A DNA stretch of 64,000 nt from a virus, in IMG/VR virus record IMGVR_UViG_3300010938_000009, positions 40,284-104,283 of that record. The stretch is one strand, 5' to 3'. The notes below the pieces were generated by a model. That model was not told the origin of the DNA and did not search any database. It saw only the letters and a list, made by a program, of their open reading frames with translations. Shown piece after piece: positions 17,672-25,010 of the stretch. The position numbers were made by a program, and so were the translations under genes. How positions within the stretch are numbered: the first letter of the stretch is position 1; every line of letters starts with the position of its first letter.

Positions 17672-18790
17672 TTATTTCTTTATTAGCCCTGAAGGATCAT
17701 TTTTATGACACAAATTTTTGTAAACACAAATACTCCCGTACCAATTATCACACCTAGACGTATTCTTATAAACTATCTTATTCTTCATAGCTAGTATAAT
17801 ATTACTAATATCCTGAAATAGTGACTGTATCTGTTCAGGTGACTTCTCTTCTACTAATACCTGTACTATAGGCTTAGGTACTTTAGTTTCTATCCAGTCT
17901 CCATGACACCTATTTCCGGTACTATCTAGTGCATCACAGGTCTTATGCCTACCATTTCTATTACCATTACACTTATTGCAGTAAGCTACTATATCTTTAG
18001 GTATATTCTTACATAGTACTATATAACCTACTAAGTTAGTATTATAATAACTACCTTTCATACCAGCATATAAGGTTAATTGGTCTGAATAGTCTATATT
18101 ATTCTGATCATAAGGCATACCAGCAGTCTTTAAGTCAAATATAATAGGTTTATCGTAACCGTCTATTTCTAGTACCATATCTATTACTCCTACTACTGAA
18201 TCTCCAGTATTAGGGTCTGTTATATTTGTAAATTGCTGGGTAGCTATTACTTTCTTTATTTTAGGATAAAATTGCGTTTTAAACGCTTCTAATAGGATTC
18301 TACCCTTATGGTTCATTGATAACCATGAAAGTCTATTAAAATACTTAATTTGTTCGTTTGTAGGTCTTTTAAAGCTGTTTTTCTTAAGCTTTACAGTTTC
18401 TTTATATAAATTTACTAGTTTAGAAAAGTCTGCTGTTTCATTAGGTTGTAGTAAATTTAATTCTCTAGCCCAGCTTTCCATAGTTATAGAATCGTTAGTT
18501 TTGTCTAGTATTGCTTCATCAAAGTCATTGTAGCCGAAAATAATATCGTCGGCATCGTATATTTGCTTGGGTTTATTATTACTTATAGCTGTATGCCATC
18601 TATCGTAGAATTTCTCTATATAGTCATTATTACCTTTAAGTAAGTGTTCTACTGCTGTATCTATAGCTGAACCAAAGTATAAAGAAGCCCCTTCTGTAAC
18701 TCCTTTAAGCTTTTTAACATAACTATTAAACCAATACATTGGACACATTATATAAGTACTGTTTTGACTGTAACTTGTTTTTGTACTCAT
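17672..18790 (-). CDS. Cas4/RecB-like PD-(D/E)XK nuclease with zinc insertion
   Basis: This 372-residue protein starts with TKTSYSQNSTYIMCPMYWF and LYFGSAIDTAVEHLL, the RecB/Cas4-type N-terminus, then VIDMVLE and IIFDLKTAG (catalytic Asp and DxK). Cys residues in the N-terminal motif and the C-terminal CDNWYGSICVYKNLC resemble the Fe-S cluster ligands of Cas4 and AddB. An inserted segment CNKCNGN...CDALDSTGNRC looks like a zinc knuckle. It should process single-stranded DNA ends and likely works with ERF. No CRISPR array is nearby. Confidence 0.85.
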   Translation of the reverse strand: MSTKTSYSQNSTYIMCPMYWFNSYVKKLKGVTEGASLYFGSAIDTAVEHLLKGNNDYIEKFYDRWHTAISNNKPKQIYDADDIIFGYNDFDEAILDKTNDSITMESWARELNLLQPNETADFSKLVNLYKETVKLKKNSFKRPTNEQIKYFNRLSWLSMNHKGRILLEAFKTQFYPKIKKVIATQQFTNITDPNTGDSVVGVIDMVLEIDGYDKPIIFDLKTAGMPYDQNNIDYSDQLTLYAGMKGSYYNTNLVGYIVLCKNIPKDIVAYCNKCNGNRNGRHKTCDALDSTGNRCHGDWIETKVPKPIVQVLVEEKSPEQIQSLFQDISNIILAMKNKIVYKNTSRCDNWYGSICVYKNLCHKNDPSGLIKK

Positions 18791-19050
18791 AATCCCTTTT
18801 CTTTAAAGAAGCGTAAATATAGAAACTTATAAGATAACTTAATAGCTTCTGTGTGCCCTTTTTTCATTAAATATTTTGATAGATTAGCTAACTTCATTGC
18901 ATCGTTTATAGTTAAACTATTATCTCCGTTAAGTAATCTAACTCTTAAGGCTTCAGCTTCTTCTAATAATTTTATATAGCTAGTTTTATCTAGCTTTTTG
19001 TGAATGTGTTCTTCTAAAGAAGCCACTTTATCATCTTTATCGTCTTTCAT
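18787..19050 (-). CDS. Small helical hypothetical protein
   Basis: This 87-residue charged protein is probably all helical. It overlaps the nuclease start by four bases (ATGA), so translation is coupled. No family recognised. Confidence 0.5.
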   Translation of the reverse strand: MKDDKDDKVASLEEHIHKKLDKTSYIKLLEEAEALRVRLLNGDNSLTINDAMKLANLSKYLMKKGHTEAIKLSYKFLYLRFFKEKGL

Positions 19051-19294
19051 TATTAATTTCCTCTAATAAATCAGTTAAAGTAGCTATTGCAGATTTATGG
19101 AATACTACCTTATCTTTTAGAGACATTAATTCGTGAGCTGTTTTAATCTTTTCTTCTGTAGATATTGTACTGTTATTTTTTAGGTTGTCAAGTTTTTTCT
19201 GAATTTTAAGTAAAGAGCTATTACTACCGTTAATTTCTACCTTATGTTCAGATATTTTAGTATTTATAAGTTGTTGTAATTTATTAATCTCCAT
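19037..19294 (-). CDS. Small coiled-coil protein
   Basis: This 85-residue protein has heptad-like Leu/Lys/Asn patterning across most of its length, with few aromatic residues. Its ATG lies inside the Leu-Tyr-Gly codons ending the upstream gene (TTATATGG), a junction style repeated in the rightward array. Function unknown. Confidence 0.5.
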   Translation of the reverse strand: MEINKLQQLINTKISEHKVEINGSNSSLLKIQKKLDNLKNNSTISTEEKIKTAHELMSLKDKVVFHKSAIATLTDLLEEINNERR

Positions 19295-19544
19295 ATAATT
19301 CCTTAGCTAACCTATTACGTTTAAATACTATAACGTAAGTTGTACTAATAACTGTCATAGGTACTGAATAATGTAAAGGTGTACCATGAGTAGCAACACT
19401 ATAGTTATTATCATAGTCTGTACTTACATTAGGTAGTATTTGTACTACTTCCCAACCTCTTTCTAAACTCTCACTTATACGGTAGTCTATACTAGAAGCT
19501 TTTATATCAGTTAGCGTATAATATTCATACTCTAGTTCTTTCAT
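19284..19544 (-). CDS. Small protein with LY-tail ending
   Basis: This 86-residue protein reads as a compact mixed alpha/beta domain (SLERGWEVVQILPN, TTYVIVFKR). It ends NRLAKELYGD, matching the C-terminal E/L-xxx-LYG motif shared with the rightward array at 36.5-40.9 kb. The next gene starts inside the Leu-Tyr codons. The same ending on an otherwise unrelated protein suggests that the tail is a separate functional tag. Confidence 0.55.
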   Translation of the reverse strand: MKELEYEYYTLTDIKASSIDYRISESLERGWEVVQILPNVSTDYDNNYSVATHGTPLHYSVPMTVISTTYVIVFKRNRLAKELYGD

Positions 19545-20098
19545 AAATATAAACTTTCTAACATTTCGTTATTAAAACCTAAATTGTATTCTTTATTCAA
19601 TAAAAATAATAGTTTATAATATAATTCTGTATATTTAGTTTCTTTTTTGAAGGCATTGGTGGAGCAGGAGGCGGCATGGGCGACATCAGCAGCAGTAAAG
19701 GCGGTATTGGCGATGGCGGCATAAGCGGCATAGGAGGTAGCATAGGCGGCATAGGCGGCGGCATAGGCGGAGTCCATGGTGGTTTCGGTGGTGGTGGCGG
19801 AGGTATAGGCAGTATAAGCGGCGGCATTGGCGGTATTGGCAGCGTTTTTTAAATCTTTTATTTTATCTTTAGTTGGATTTAAAATGTAATTTGCTAATAA
19901 TTCCAAACAAATTTGCCTAGTTTTATAAACTTCAGGATATTTTTCTTTGTTGTAATATTGTTCTAAATTTAAAGCACATTGGTAAGCAAACTTTACTTTT
20001 AATAAATGCGGCAAACCTTTTATATTTAGAAGATTGGTAAGTTTAGTTTTATAGGTTAATTCTTTATTTTGAATAATTAAATTAATTTCAGTTTTCAT
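19541..20098 (-). CDS. Ala/Tyr-repeat protein with LY-tail ending
   Basis: This 185-residue protein has a normal AT-rich N-terminal part (residues 1-85), a central low-complexity stretch of about 65 residues built from Ala with Tyr, Thr or Asn in an AAY/AYA rhythm, and a C-terminal helix. It ends NEMLESLYL, the LY-tail motif. The central DNA is far richer in G+C than its surroundings. Ala-rich AAY repeats of this kind occur in some bacterial and phage proteins of unknown role; the rhythm would suit a helical repeat stack. Confidence 0.55.
   Translation of the reverse strand: MKTEINLIIQNKELTYKTKLTNLLNIKGLPHLLKVKFAYQCALNLEQYYNKEKYPEVYKTRQICLELLANYILNPTKDKIKDLKNAANTANAAAYTAYTSATTTETTMDSAYAAAYAAYATSYAAYAAIANTAFTAADVAHAASCSTNAFKKETKYTELYYKLLFLLNKEYNLGFNNEMLESLYL
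19660..19851 (-). repeat. GC-rich GCCGCCTAT-type repeat tract
   Basis: Imperfect short units of 6-12 bases (GCC TAT, GCC GCC TAT, GCC ACC) run for about 190 bases within the Ala/Tyr-repeat gene. The opposite strand reads GGCGGCATA units. The tract stands out against the AT-rich genome and looks like slippage-driven expansion. Confidence 0.8.
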
Positions 20099-20100
20099 TC

Positions 20101-20640
20101 TTATCCCTTGAATATAAAAGGTACATTATAGTTTACTTTACCTTTATTACGTTTCACAAATACTTGCCACTTTATATTATAATCTTGTACTAATTTACTT
20201 TTAACTTTATAAATAGCTTGTCGGCTAACTCCTAAGTCTTTACCTACTTGAGTTAAAGTTTTATTATCAAAGTATATTTTTTCTAATACATCAATTTGAT
20301 GAAAAGTTAATCTATTTCTATTTTCTTCTAAAAACTTACGCATTATTGCGTATTCACTTAATTTATTCAAACTGCTATAAAAATAATATTTTACTGTAGC
20401 AGCATTACTTAAGTTCATAACTTCTGATATATATTTAAAGCTTTTATTTTCGTACATATACATTTTTACTATTTTTTCTTTTTTATTTGTTAAGACGTCC
20501 CAAGGTATTGAAATATCTGGTTCTGGTTCTGTAAATAACTCTTCTTCTAATGACTTAGGATCAGGTATATTACTTAAGTCCTTTCTATATACTAATGTTG
20601 GTTCTTTCTTCATTCGTCTTTCATCATTACTCATTTTCAT
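20101..20640 (-). CDS. Sigma-region-4-like regulator with two HTH segments
   Basis: This 179-residue protein has a C-terminal helix-turn-helix close to sigma70 region 4: LTFHQIDVLEKIYFDNKTLT followed by GKDLGVSRQAIYKVKSKL. An earlier segment (KYISEVMNLSNAATVKYYF) may be a second HTH. It could redirect host RNA polymerase or act as a repressor. A strong promoter lies immediately upstream, so it is made early and independently of its upstream neighbours. Confidence 0.75.
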   Translation of the reverse strand: MKMSNDERRMKKEPTLVYRKDLSNIPDPKSLEEELFTEPEPDISIPWDVLTNKKEKIVKMYMYENKSFKYISEVMNLSNAATVKYYFYSSLNKLSEYAIMRKFLEENRNRLTFHQIDVLEKIYFDNKTLTQVGKDLGVSRQAIYKVKSKLVQDYNIKWQVFVKRNKGKVNYNVPFIFKG

Positions 20641-20686
20641 TTCTTCCTTAAAATCTATAAGCTTCTCATAAGCTCTAATGTATTTA

Positions 20687-20715
20687 AGTATAAAGCAGTT
20701 TTAATATTAAGTCAA
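20687..20715 (-). promoter_or_regulatory. Sigma70-type promoter for the sigma-like regulator
   Basis: Minus-strand TTGACT, 17 bases, TATACT in the 78-base gap upstream of the regulator gene. Predicted transcription starts near 20680, about 40 bases before the ATG, whose GGAAG ribosome site is clear. Confidence 0.8.
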
Positions 20716-20718
20716 GCT

Positions 20719-21057
20719 TTATTTAAGATAAAGTAATTTATCCATTTCATTTATCTCAAATTCTATCCCATCTTGGTTTTTAAGTACTTTATCATTTGCG
20801 TCTATAATGAATAAACTGACATGAGCTATAGTATTAAACCCATATGGTTCACTACTTAAGGGACTTATTACATCTAATATATCTTCTTTTCTAATAAGAA
20901 AATAGTGTTCTATAGTTTCAGGCCAATGGTCATCTAGTTTACTCGTAGAAAAGTATTTTCTTTCTACTATCAACTCTTTACCATATTTACTTTGATAATA
21001 TAACCAAGCCTTCTTAAGTCTTAGATAAGCTGTCTTATTTTCCTTGGTTAGTTTCAT
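20719..21057 (-). CDS. Hypothetical protein with LY-tail ending
   Basis: This 112-residue protein is of mixed character with aromatic-rich segments (KKAWLYYQSKYGKEL, DDHWPETIEHYFL). It ends NEMDKLLYLK, matching the LY-tail motif. It lies between the FGE-like gene and the regulator promoter. Function unknown. Confidence 0.6.
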   Translation of the reverse strand: MKLTKENKTAYLRLKKAWLYYQSKYGKELIVERKYFSTSKLDDHWPETIEHYFLIRKEDILDVISPLSSEPYGFNTIAHVSLFIIDANDKVLKNQDGIEFEINEMDKLLYLK

Positions 21058-21100
21058 ATTAAAATTCCTATAAAGTGTAAAAGATTAAAAGTATAAAGGA

Positions 21101-21678
21101 TCAAATTTTTGTTCTCACCAGGCGGAACCCCACACTACGGCTGTGGAGAATGGGGTAGTCCCTATTGCAAAAAGCAGAACGCAAGCCCTGAGGGTCGCTG
21201 CACCAACCGCCCCCATGGAAAACACGAAGGGAACCACTATAAATACTAGAGGTCCATTCCCAAACGTTTCCGTGCATATCGTATAATCCCCATTTATTAG
21301 GTTTTTTAAGCCTACAGCTTGAGTTTTATGATTCGAGTTCTCATAAAACCAAACATAGTTAAATAATTCTTCTACGTCGTTGCCGAAGCAATACTCCGTC
21401 GTAGAACCAGCTCTGCAACAATACTCCCACTCTTCTTCTGAAGGTAAACGGTAAATGTAATCTTTTTGTTTTAGATTTAATTGCTGAATTAAATCTAAGC
21501 AAGCGTTATAACTAACTTGTTCTATTGGATTACTTGTGCCTTTAAAATAACTGGGATTGTTTTGCATAAAAAACTCCCAAAGCTTTTGCGTAAATTGAGT
21601 AGTTTGAATTTCAAAAGCTTTGTTAGGGATTTTAACAAAATCAAACTCATATAACTGTTTTAATAATTCTTCATTCAT
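21101..21678 (-). CDS. FGE/SUMF1-type C-type-lectin protein, frameshifted; likely retroelement target
   Basis: Frame 0 encodes about 126 residues with the sulfatase-modifying-factor pattern (QTTQFTQKLWEF, NPIEQVSYNACL, YRLPSEEEWEYCCRAG). At an A-tract (21301-21307) it leaves the family consensus and ends at 21115. Reading in the -1 frame restores the consensus exactly: PNKWGLYDMHGNVWEWTSS, then HGGGWCSDPQGLRSAF and VGFRLVRTK, ending at 21101 for a 192-residue product. The last 35 residues look like the variable region of a diversity-generating-retroelement target, with runs of NNC codons. The shift may be programmed, a real mutation or a read error. Such proteins usually bind receptors or surface ligands. 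Its N-terminus (NEELLKQLYEF) also resembles the LY-tail motif. Confidence 0.7.
21110..21216 (-). other. Putative DGR variable region
   Basis: This GC-rich segment encodes HGGGW to GFRLVRT in the -1 frame. Many codons end in C where the family tolerates any residue (TGC AGC GAC, then TGC, GAC TAC, CTC CAC AGC), the trace expected when AAC codons of a template repeat are mutated at adenines. I found no template repeat or reverse transcriptase in the window. Confidence 0.5.
21301..21307 (-). other. Slippery heptamer A-AAA-AAC at the frameshift
   Basis: In frame 0 the codons are TTA AAA AAC, giving the classical -1 slip heptamer exactly where the protein must move to the -1 frame. Adding one A to the tract would also restore the frame (GLKKPNKW), so an indel in the homopolymer is an equally simple explanation. 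Confidence 0.6.
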
Positions 21679-22108
21679 ATATTTTTAATGCTTTCTTTAC
21701 CTTATTTAGATAATTAAAATTAATAATTAAACCTTTTTTATTATACCTTATACTACCTGCATTATAAGCTAGTATAGCTAAGTCTATGTCTTTATACCTA
21801 GTTAACTGGTACTTTAAATATTTGGCGGCATAGTAAGCATTAGTATAAGGCTCTAATAATCCTAGTTTAGTGCCTTTATAGCCCATATCTTTAGCTGTAG
21901 GGTATTGTACCTGACATAAACCCATACTATTATGTCCATTTCCATCGTTGTAGTTAATAGCTTTAGGATTATGACTACTTTCTACCCAACATATAGCTTT
22001 AAGTACTTTACTGTCAACTCCTACTGTATTAGCAGCTTTAATTATAACGTCTGTTACAGCTAAAGCTTTAATAGATAGTAATGATAATAATATTATAGTT
22101 TTTGTCAT
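21671..22108 (-). CDS. Exported lytic transglycosylase (SLT fold)
   Basis: This 145-residue protein has an N-terminal signal peptide (TIILLSLLSIKALA) and an SLT domain: catalytic Glu in CWVESSHNP (Glu43), SMGLCQVQ, and AYNAGS. It cleaves the glycan strands of peptidoglycan. With a signal peptide it would act in the periplasm or outside, either for lysis or for local wall opening. It overlaps the FGE-like gene by eight bases and is far from the holin-like gene at 57261. Confidence 0.85.
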   Translation of the reverse strand: MTKTIILLSLLSIKALAVTDVIIKAANTVGVDSKVLKAICWVESSHNPKAINYNDGNGHNSMGLCQVQYPTAKDMGYKGTKLGLLEPYTNAYYAAKYLKYQLTRYKDIDLAILAYNAGSIRYNKKGLIINFNYLNKVKKALKIYE

Positions 22109-22114
22109 AGGAAG

Positions 22115-22174
22115 TCAATCGTTAGTTTTACCTATAATACCTATAAGTAATGTTATTACTATTAAAGTTAACAT
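22115..22174 (-). CDS. Possible 19-residue membrane peptide
   Basis: ATG at 22174 follows a GGGAGAG ribosome site and encodes a very hydrophobic peptide (MLTLIVITLLIGIIGKTND). It may be a real single-span micropeptide between the transglycosylase and the next gene; its size makes this uncertain. Confidence 0.35.
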   Translation of the reverse strand: MLTLIVITLLIGIIGKTND

Positions 22175-22201
22175 AGTTTTCTCTCCCAATGGTTTTCTAT
22201 T

Positions 22202-22609
22202 TTATCTATTATAAGAGTTTCTAATAGTTAGAATACTAGAAAATATTATTTTGTTGCGACATTTTTGAGTAGCTTTTTTTCTTATAATATTTATCATATT
22301 CTTTTTGTATTTTTTTCCAGGTTTATTACAATTTTTATAAGTTTGTAAGTTACAATATTTTAATTGAATTGACTTTTCTCCTAAAAATACATATAAACCT
22401 AATACGTTAGTAAAAGATTTTAAACCATAAGTATTAAATTCATTTGTTAAACTTTTATCTTTTTTTTCTATCTCTATATCTCTCTGTACTTTATATCTAG
22501 GATTTTTAATAGCTATATAAGTTACTAGAGTTTTAGCCACTTTTTCTTCAACAGTAACAGGAAGCTCATATAGCTCTTTAAATAAATCTAGGTTAATTTT
22601 AGAGAACAT
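22202..22609 (-). CDS. Basic hypothetical protein
   Basis: This 135-residue Lys-rich protein ends in a basic region with three Cys (CNLQTYKNC, KCRNK). It follows the metallopeptidase-VWA gene with one base between them. No family is recognised. Its N-terminus contains NLDLFKELYEL, which resembles the LY-tail motif but at the wrong end. Confidence 0.55.
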   Translation of the reverse strand: MFSKINLDLFKELYELPVTVEEKVAKTLVTYIAIKNPRYKVQRDIEIEKKDKSLTNEFNTYGLKSFTNVLGLYVFLGEKSIQLKYCNLQTYKNCNKPGKKYKKNMINIIRKKATQKCRNKIIFSSILTIRNSYNR

Positions 22610-22610
22610 T

Positions 22611-25007
22611 TTACTTCCTTTTCTGCACTTCTACTTTAGTTTTAGCTCCCCAATCATACTGCACTTTACAGTTAGGTAATAAAGCCCATAATACAGGGTA
22701 TTTAGGTTTTTTTAGCTCATTACCTTCAAAGTTCATACCATCAGTAAAGTAAATTAAACCGTCTATTTCTAAGTCTTTACACTTATCAAATACAGGTTTA
22801 AATGCAGTACCACCTCTACCTTTAAACTCAAACTTATGTTTAGGATCAAATTCTCCTATCCATTGAATTTTAGCATCACAAGCTATTAAAGTAATTTTAA
22901 CGTCATCTCTATGTATTCTATCTACTTCCGCCATAAATTGATTTAAACACTCTGTATCAACTGAACCTGATTCGTCAATAGCTACTGCTAAGTGTAGTTT
23001 AGGATAAACTTTAGTTCCTGGAAAAATAATACCATAACGTCTATTTCTAGCTTTTCTTGAGGACTCAATAACTATTTCTGCTGTTTTAGCTACAAACCTT
23101 TGTAAGTCTTGTTTCCAGTTTTTAGGTTTATAATTAAGCCTATTAATAGCTTCAAGTATATCTCCAGGTAAATTACCTATACCGCCACTTTGTTCTACAG
23201 ATTTATTAATTATAGACTTTACCTTTTCAGTAACATATTCTTCATCGGGATTACCTTCAGCCCATAAACTATGATCATCAATTATTATAACTCCTTGTCC
23301 ACCGCTTTGATTACCATCTTTACTTTCTTCTTGCTTAAGAAATTCATAGTAATATTCCATATTTTGCCTATGTTCTATTCTAGGTATTTCTTTCTTTAAG
23401 TCTTCTACTAAACAAGGTCTACCTTCCATTGGTTTACCTGCATCTAGACTAGGATTAGGTATTTTATTACCATCTTTATCCATTATTTCAGTAGGATGAC
23501 GCATTACATTACCTTCTTTATCAAACATTTGTAGTTTTTTAGGTAAATTAGGTAAATATTCATTAATAGCATAATCTGCGGCTCTGTTTAATCTATTAGC
23601 ATCAAACATACTTTTAATTTTATCAATTAAAGGTTTATCTTTTTCTAACATATTAGGTTCAAGGAAATTAAACCTGTGAAAGTGATTCATCATTACATGA
23701 TAACAATTGTGTACAAGAGTTTTATTTGCAAAAAAATTATGATTATCAGCTACAGTAATATCATACAATTGTGATCTTACAAACTTTTTATTTTTTACAG
23801 AAATTATCTTTTTTGCTGAAAATTCTAAAAAGTTTGTATTAAGTTTTTTAGAATTTAATTTATTATAATATTTTTCAGAAATTTTATATTTCATGCTATT
23901 ATGAATATAAGGTGCTATTAAAGCAAATAATTTATTTGTAGCTTCTTTTTTTAATTTAATATTAAATAAATGTGGTTTTCCAGATCTTTGTTTAATTTCT
24001 GATCTTAAACCAAATTTATTTTTTAAAGTTTTTACAATAAGTTTTTGTTCTTCCAAAGAAAAACCTTCCGTATGAAAAAAAGAAGAACCATAATTATTCC
24101 AACTTCCATCATCCATAAACCAAAAAGCTAAAGCTACAGTATCTAAATTTTTCATTAAAAACTTAATATTTTTTTTGTTTTTAATATAAACTAATTCTCT
24201 TAGTTTTTTTGTTTGCTCATTAGTGCCATGATTGATCCTTAAATTAGAGTATTCATTTTTATAATCGCTCCAACTATTTACAATTTTTCCACCTAATATA
24301 GAATGTTTATATTCTATATAATCTTTATGAATTTTGCTTCCAGTAGAAGAAAATTGACCTGTAGAATTAATACAAGAATCTCCCAATAAACAACCGATAA
24401 TTACACTTAATTGATCTTTATTGAATAAAGGTCTTTCTTTGTTTCTTTGTCTATCTATATCTATTTTTCTAATACTATATAAATTTTTAGCTTTTTCCGC
24501 TTCAATATACTCTATTTTTGGATTAAATATATCTCTAGTTACAGCTATTTTATGATCATTCGTACAAACTACTGAAGAGTATAAATAAGGACTTTTAGCA
24601 TATTTCAAACTTACCCATCGTTTATTAGGATAATCTTTAATAGGTTTTTTAGAATAACCTATTACTGGTTTATATTCTAATTTTCCTTTTTTAGATAAAG
24701 ATAGAACATTTACTTTAAGTTTATTTTCTACTATTTCTCCAATAGTAATATCTCCTTTATCTGTTTTTACTAATACGTTTTTAGCTACACATTCATGCTT
24801 TAAAACGTCTACTTGCTCTGTTAATGACATACTTTTCCAAAAGAAAGGGTTAACATACAGATTTACATTATCTGTAACATTAACTCCCAAAGTTGGTACA
24901 TCAGTAGTATAAGTTCTAGTCATATTTAATATTAAATTAGCAAAAAAGGGTTCTTTTTTAATTAACTCTGTTATCGCTACTTCTATTAAATTTGCATGGT
25001 TACTCAT
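22611..25007 (-). CDS. Metallopeptidase-like VWA protein interrupted by an intein
   Basis: The 798-residue precursor loses a 362-residue intein (residues 73-434) to give a 436-residue protein. After splicing, KHE joins CYHVMMNH to form HExxH, the zinc motif of the putative metallopeptidase domain (DUF2201 type). The C-terminal half is a VWA domain with MIDAS residues DESGS and GRGGTAF, and a final FTDGMNF. DUF2201/VWA proteins pair with MoxR-type AAA+ ATPases, and the gene just upstream is one. The pair probably acts as a chaperone-like or remodelling machine; the target in the phage cycle is unknown. Confidence 0.88.
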   Translation of the reverse strand: MSNHANLIEVAITELIKKEPFFANLILNMTRTYTTDVPTLGVNVTDNVNLYVNPFFWKSMSLTEQVDVLKHECVAKNVLVKTDKGDITIGEIVENKLKVNVLSLSKKGKLEYKPVIGYSKKPIKDYPNKRWVSLKYAKSPYLYSSVVCTNDHKIAVTRDIFNPKIEYIEAEKAKNLYSIRKIDIDRQRNKERPLFNKDQLSVIIGCLLGDSCINSTGQFSSTGSKIHKDYIEYKHSILGGKIVNSWSDYKNEYSNLRINHGTNEQTKKLRELVYIKNKKNIKFLMKNLDTVALAFWFMDDGSWNNYGSSFFHTEGFSLEEQKLIVKTLKNKFGLRSEIKQRSGKPHLFNIKLKKEATNKLFALIAPYIHNSMKYKISEKYYNKLNSKKLNTNFLEFSAKKIISVKNKKFVRSQLYDITVADNHNFFANKTLVHNCYHVMMNHFHRFNFLEPNMLEKDKPLIDKIKSMFDANRLNRAADYAINEYLPNLPKKLQMFDKEGNVMRHPTEIMDKDGNKIPNPSLDAGKPMEGRPCLVEDLKKEIPRIEHRQNMEYYYEFLKQEESKDGNQSGGQGVIIIDDHSLWAEGNPDEEYVTEKVKSIINKSVEQSGGIGNLPGDILEAINRLNYKPKNWKQDLQRFVAKTAEIVIESSRKARNRRYGIIFPGTKVYPKLHLAVAIDESGSVDTECLNQFMAEVDRIHRDDVKITLIACDAKIQWIGEFDPKHKFEFKGRGGTAFKPVFDKCKDLEIDGLIYFTDGMNFEGNELKKPKYPVLWALLPNCKVQYDWGAKTKVEVQKRK
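23706..24791 (-). mobile_element. Intein with LAGLIDADG endonuclease, 362 residues, inside HExxH
   Basis: It begins Cys-Val-Ala-Lys (block A CVAKNVLVKTDKGD), has block B VCTNDHKIAV, two LAGLIDADG helices (IIGCLLGDSCIN and LAFWFMDDGSW) and ends DNHNFFANKTLVHN before Cys of the C-extein. It spans exactly 362 codons. The endonuclease motifs look intact, so it is likely still mobile. The insertion site is the zinc-binding HExxH of the host protein. Confidence 0.95.
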
Positions 25008-25010
25008 AAA

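Noticed and set aside
17672-18790. Cas4 as part of a CRISPR system
   Set aside because: No other cas gene or array is near. The gene sits with ERF, so recombination is the simpler role.
19597-19827. Proline-rich frame on the minus strand
   Set aside because: It is the out-of-frame reading of the GCC-rich Ala/Tyr tract. The real gene continues on both sides in the other frame with normal codon use.
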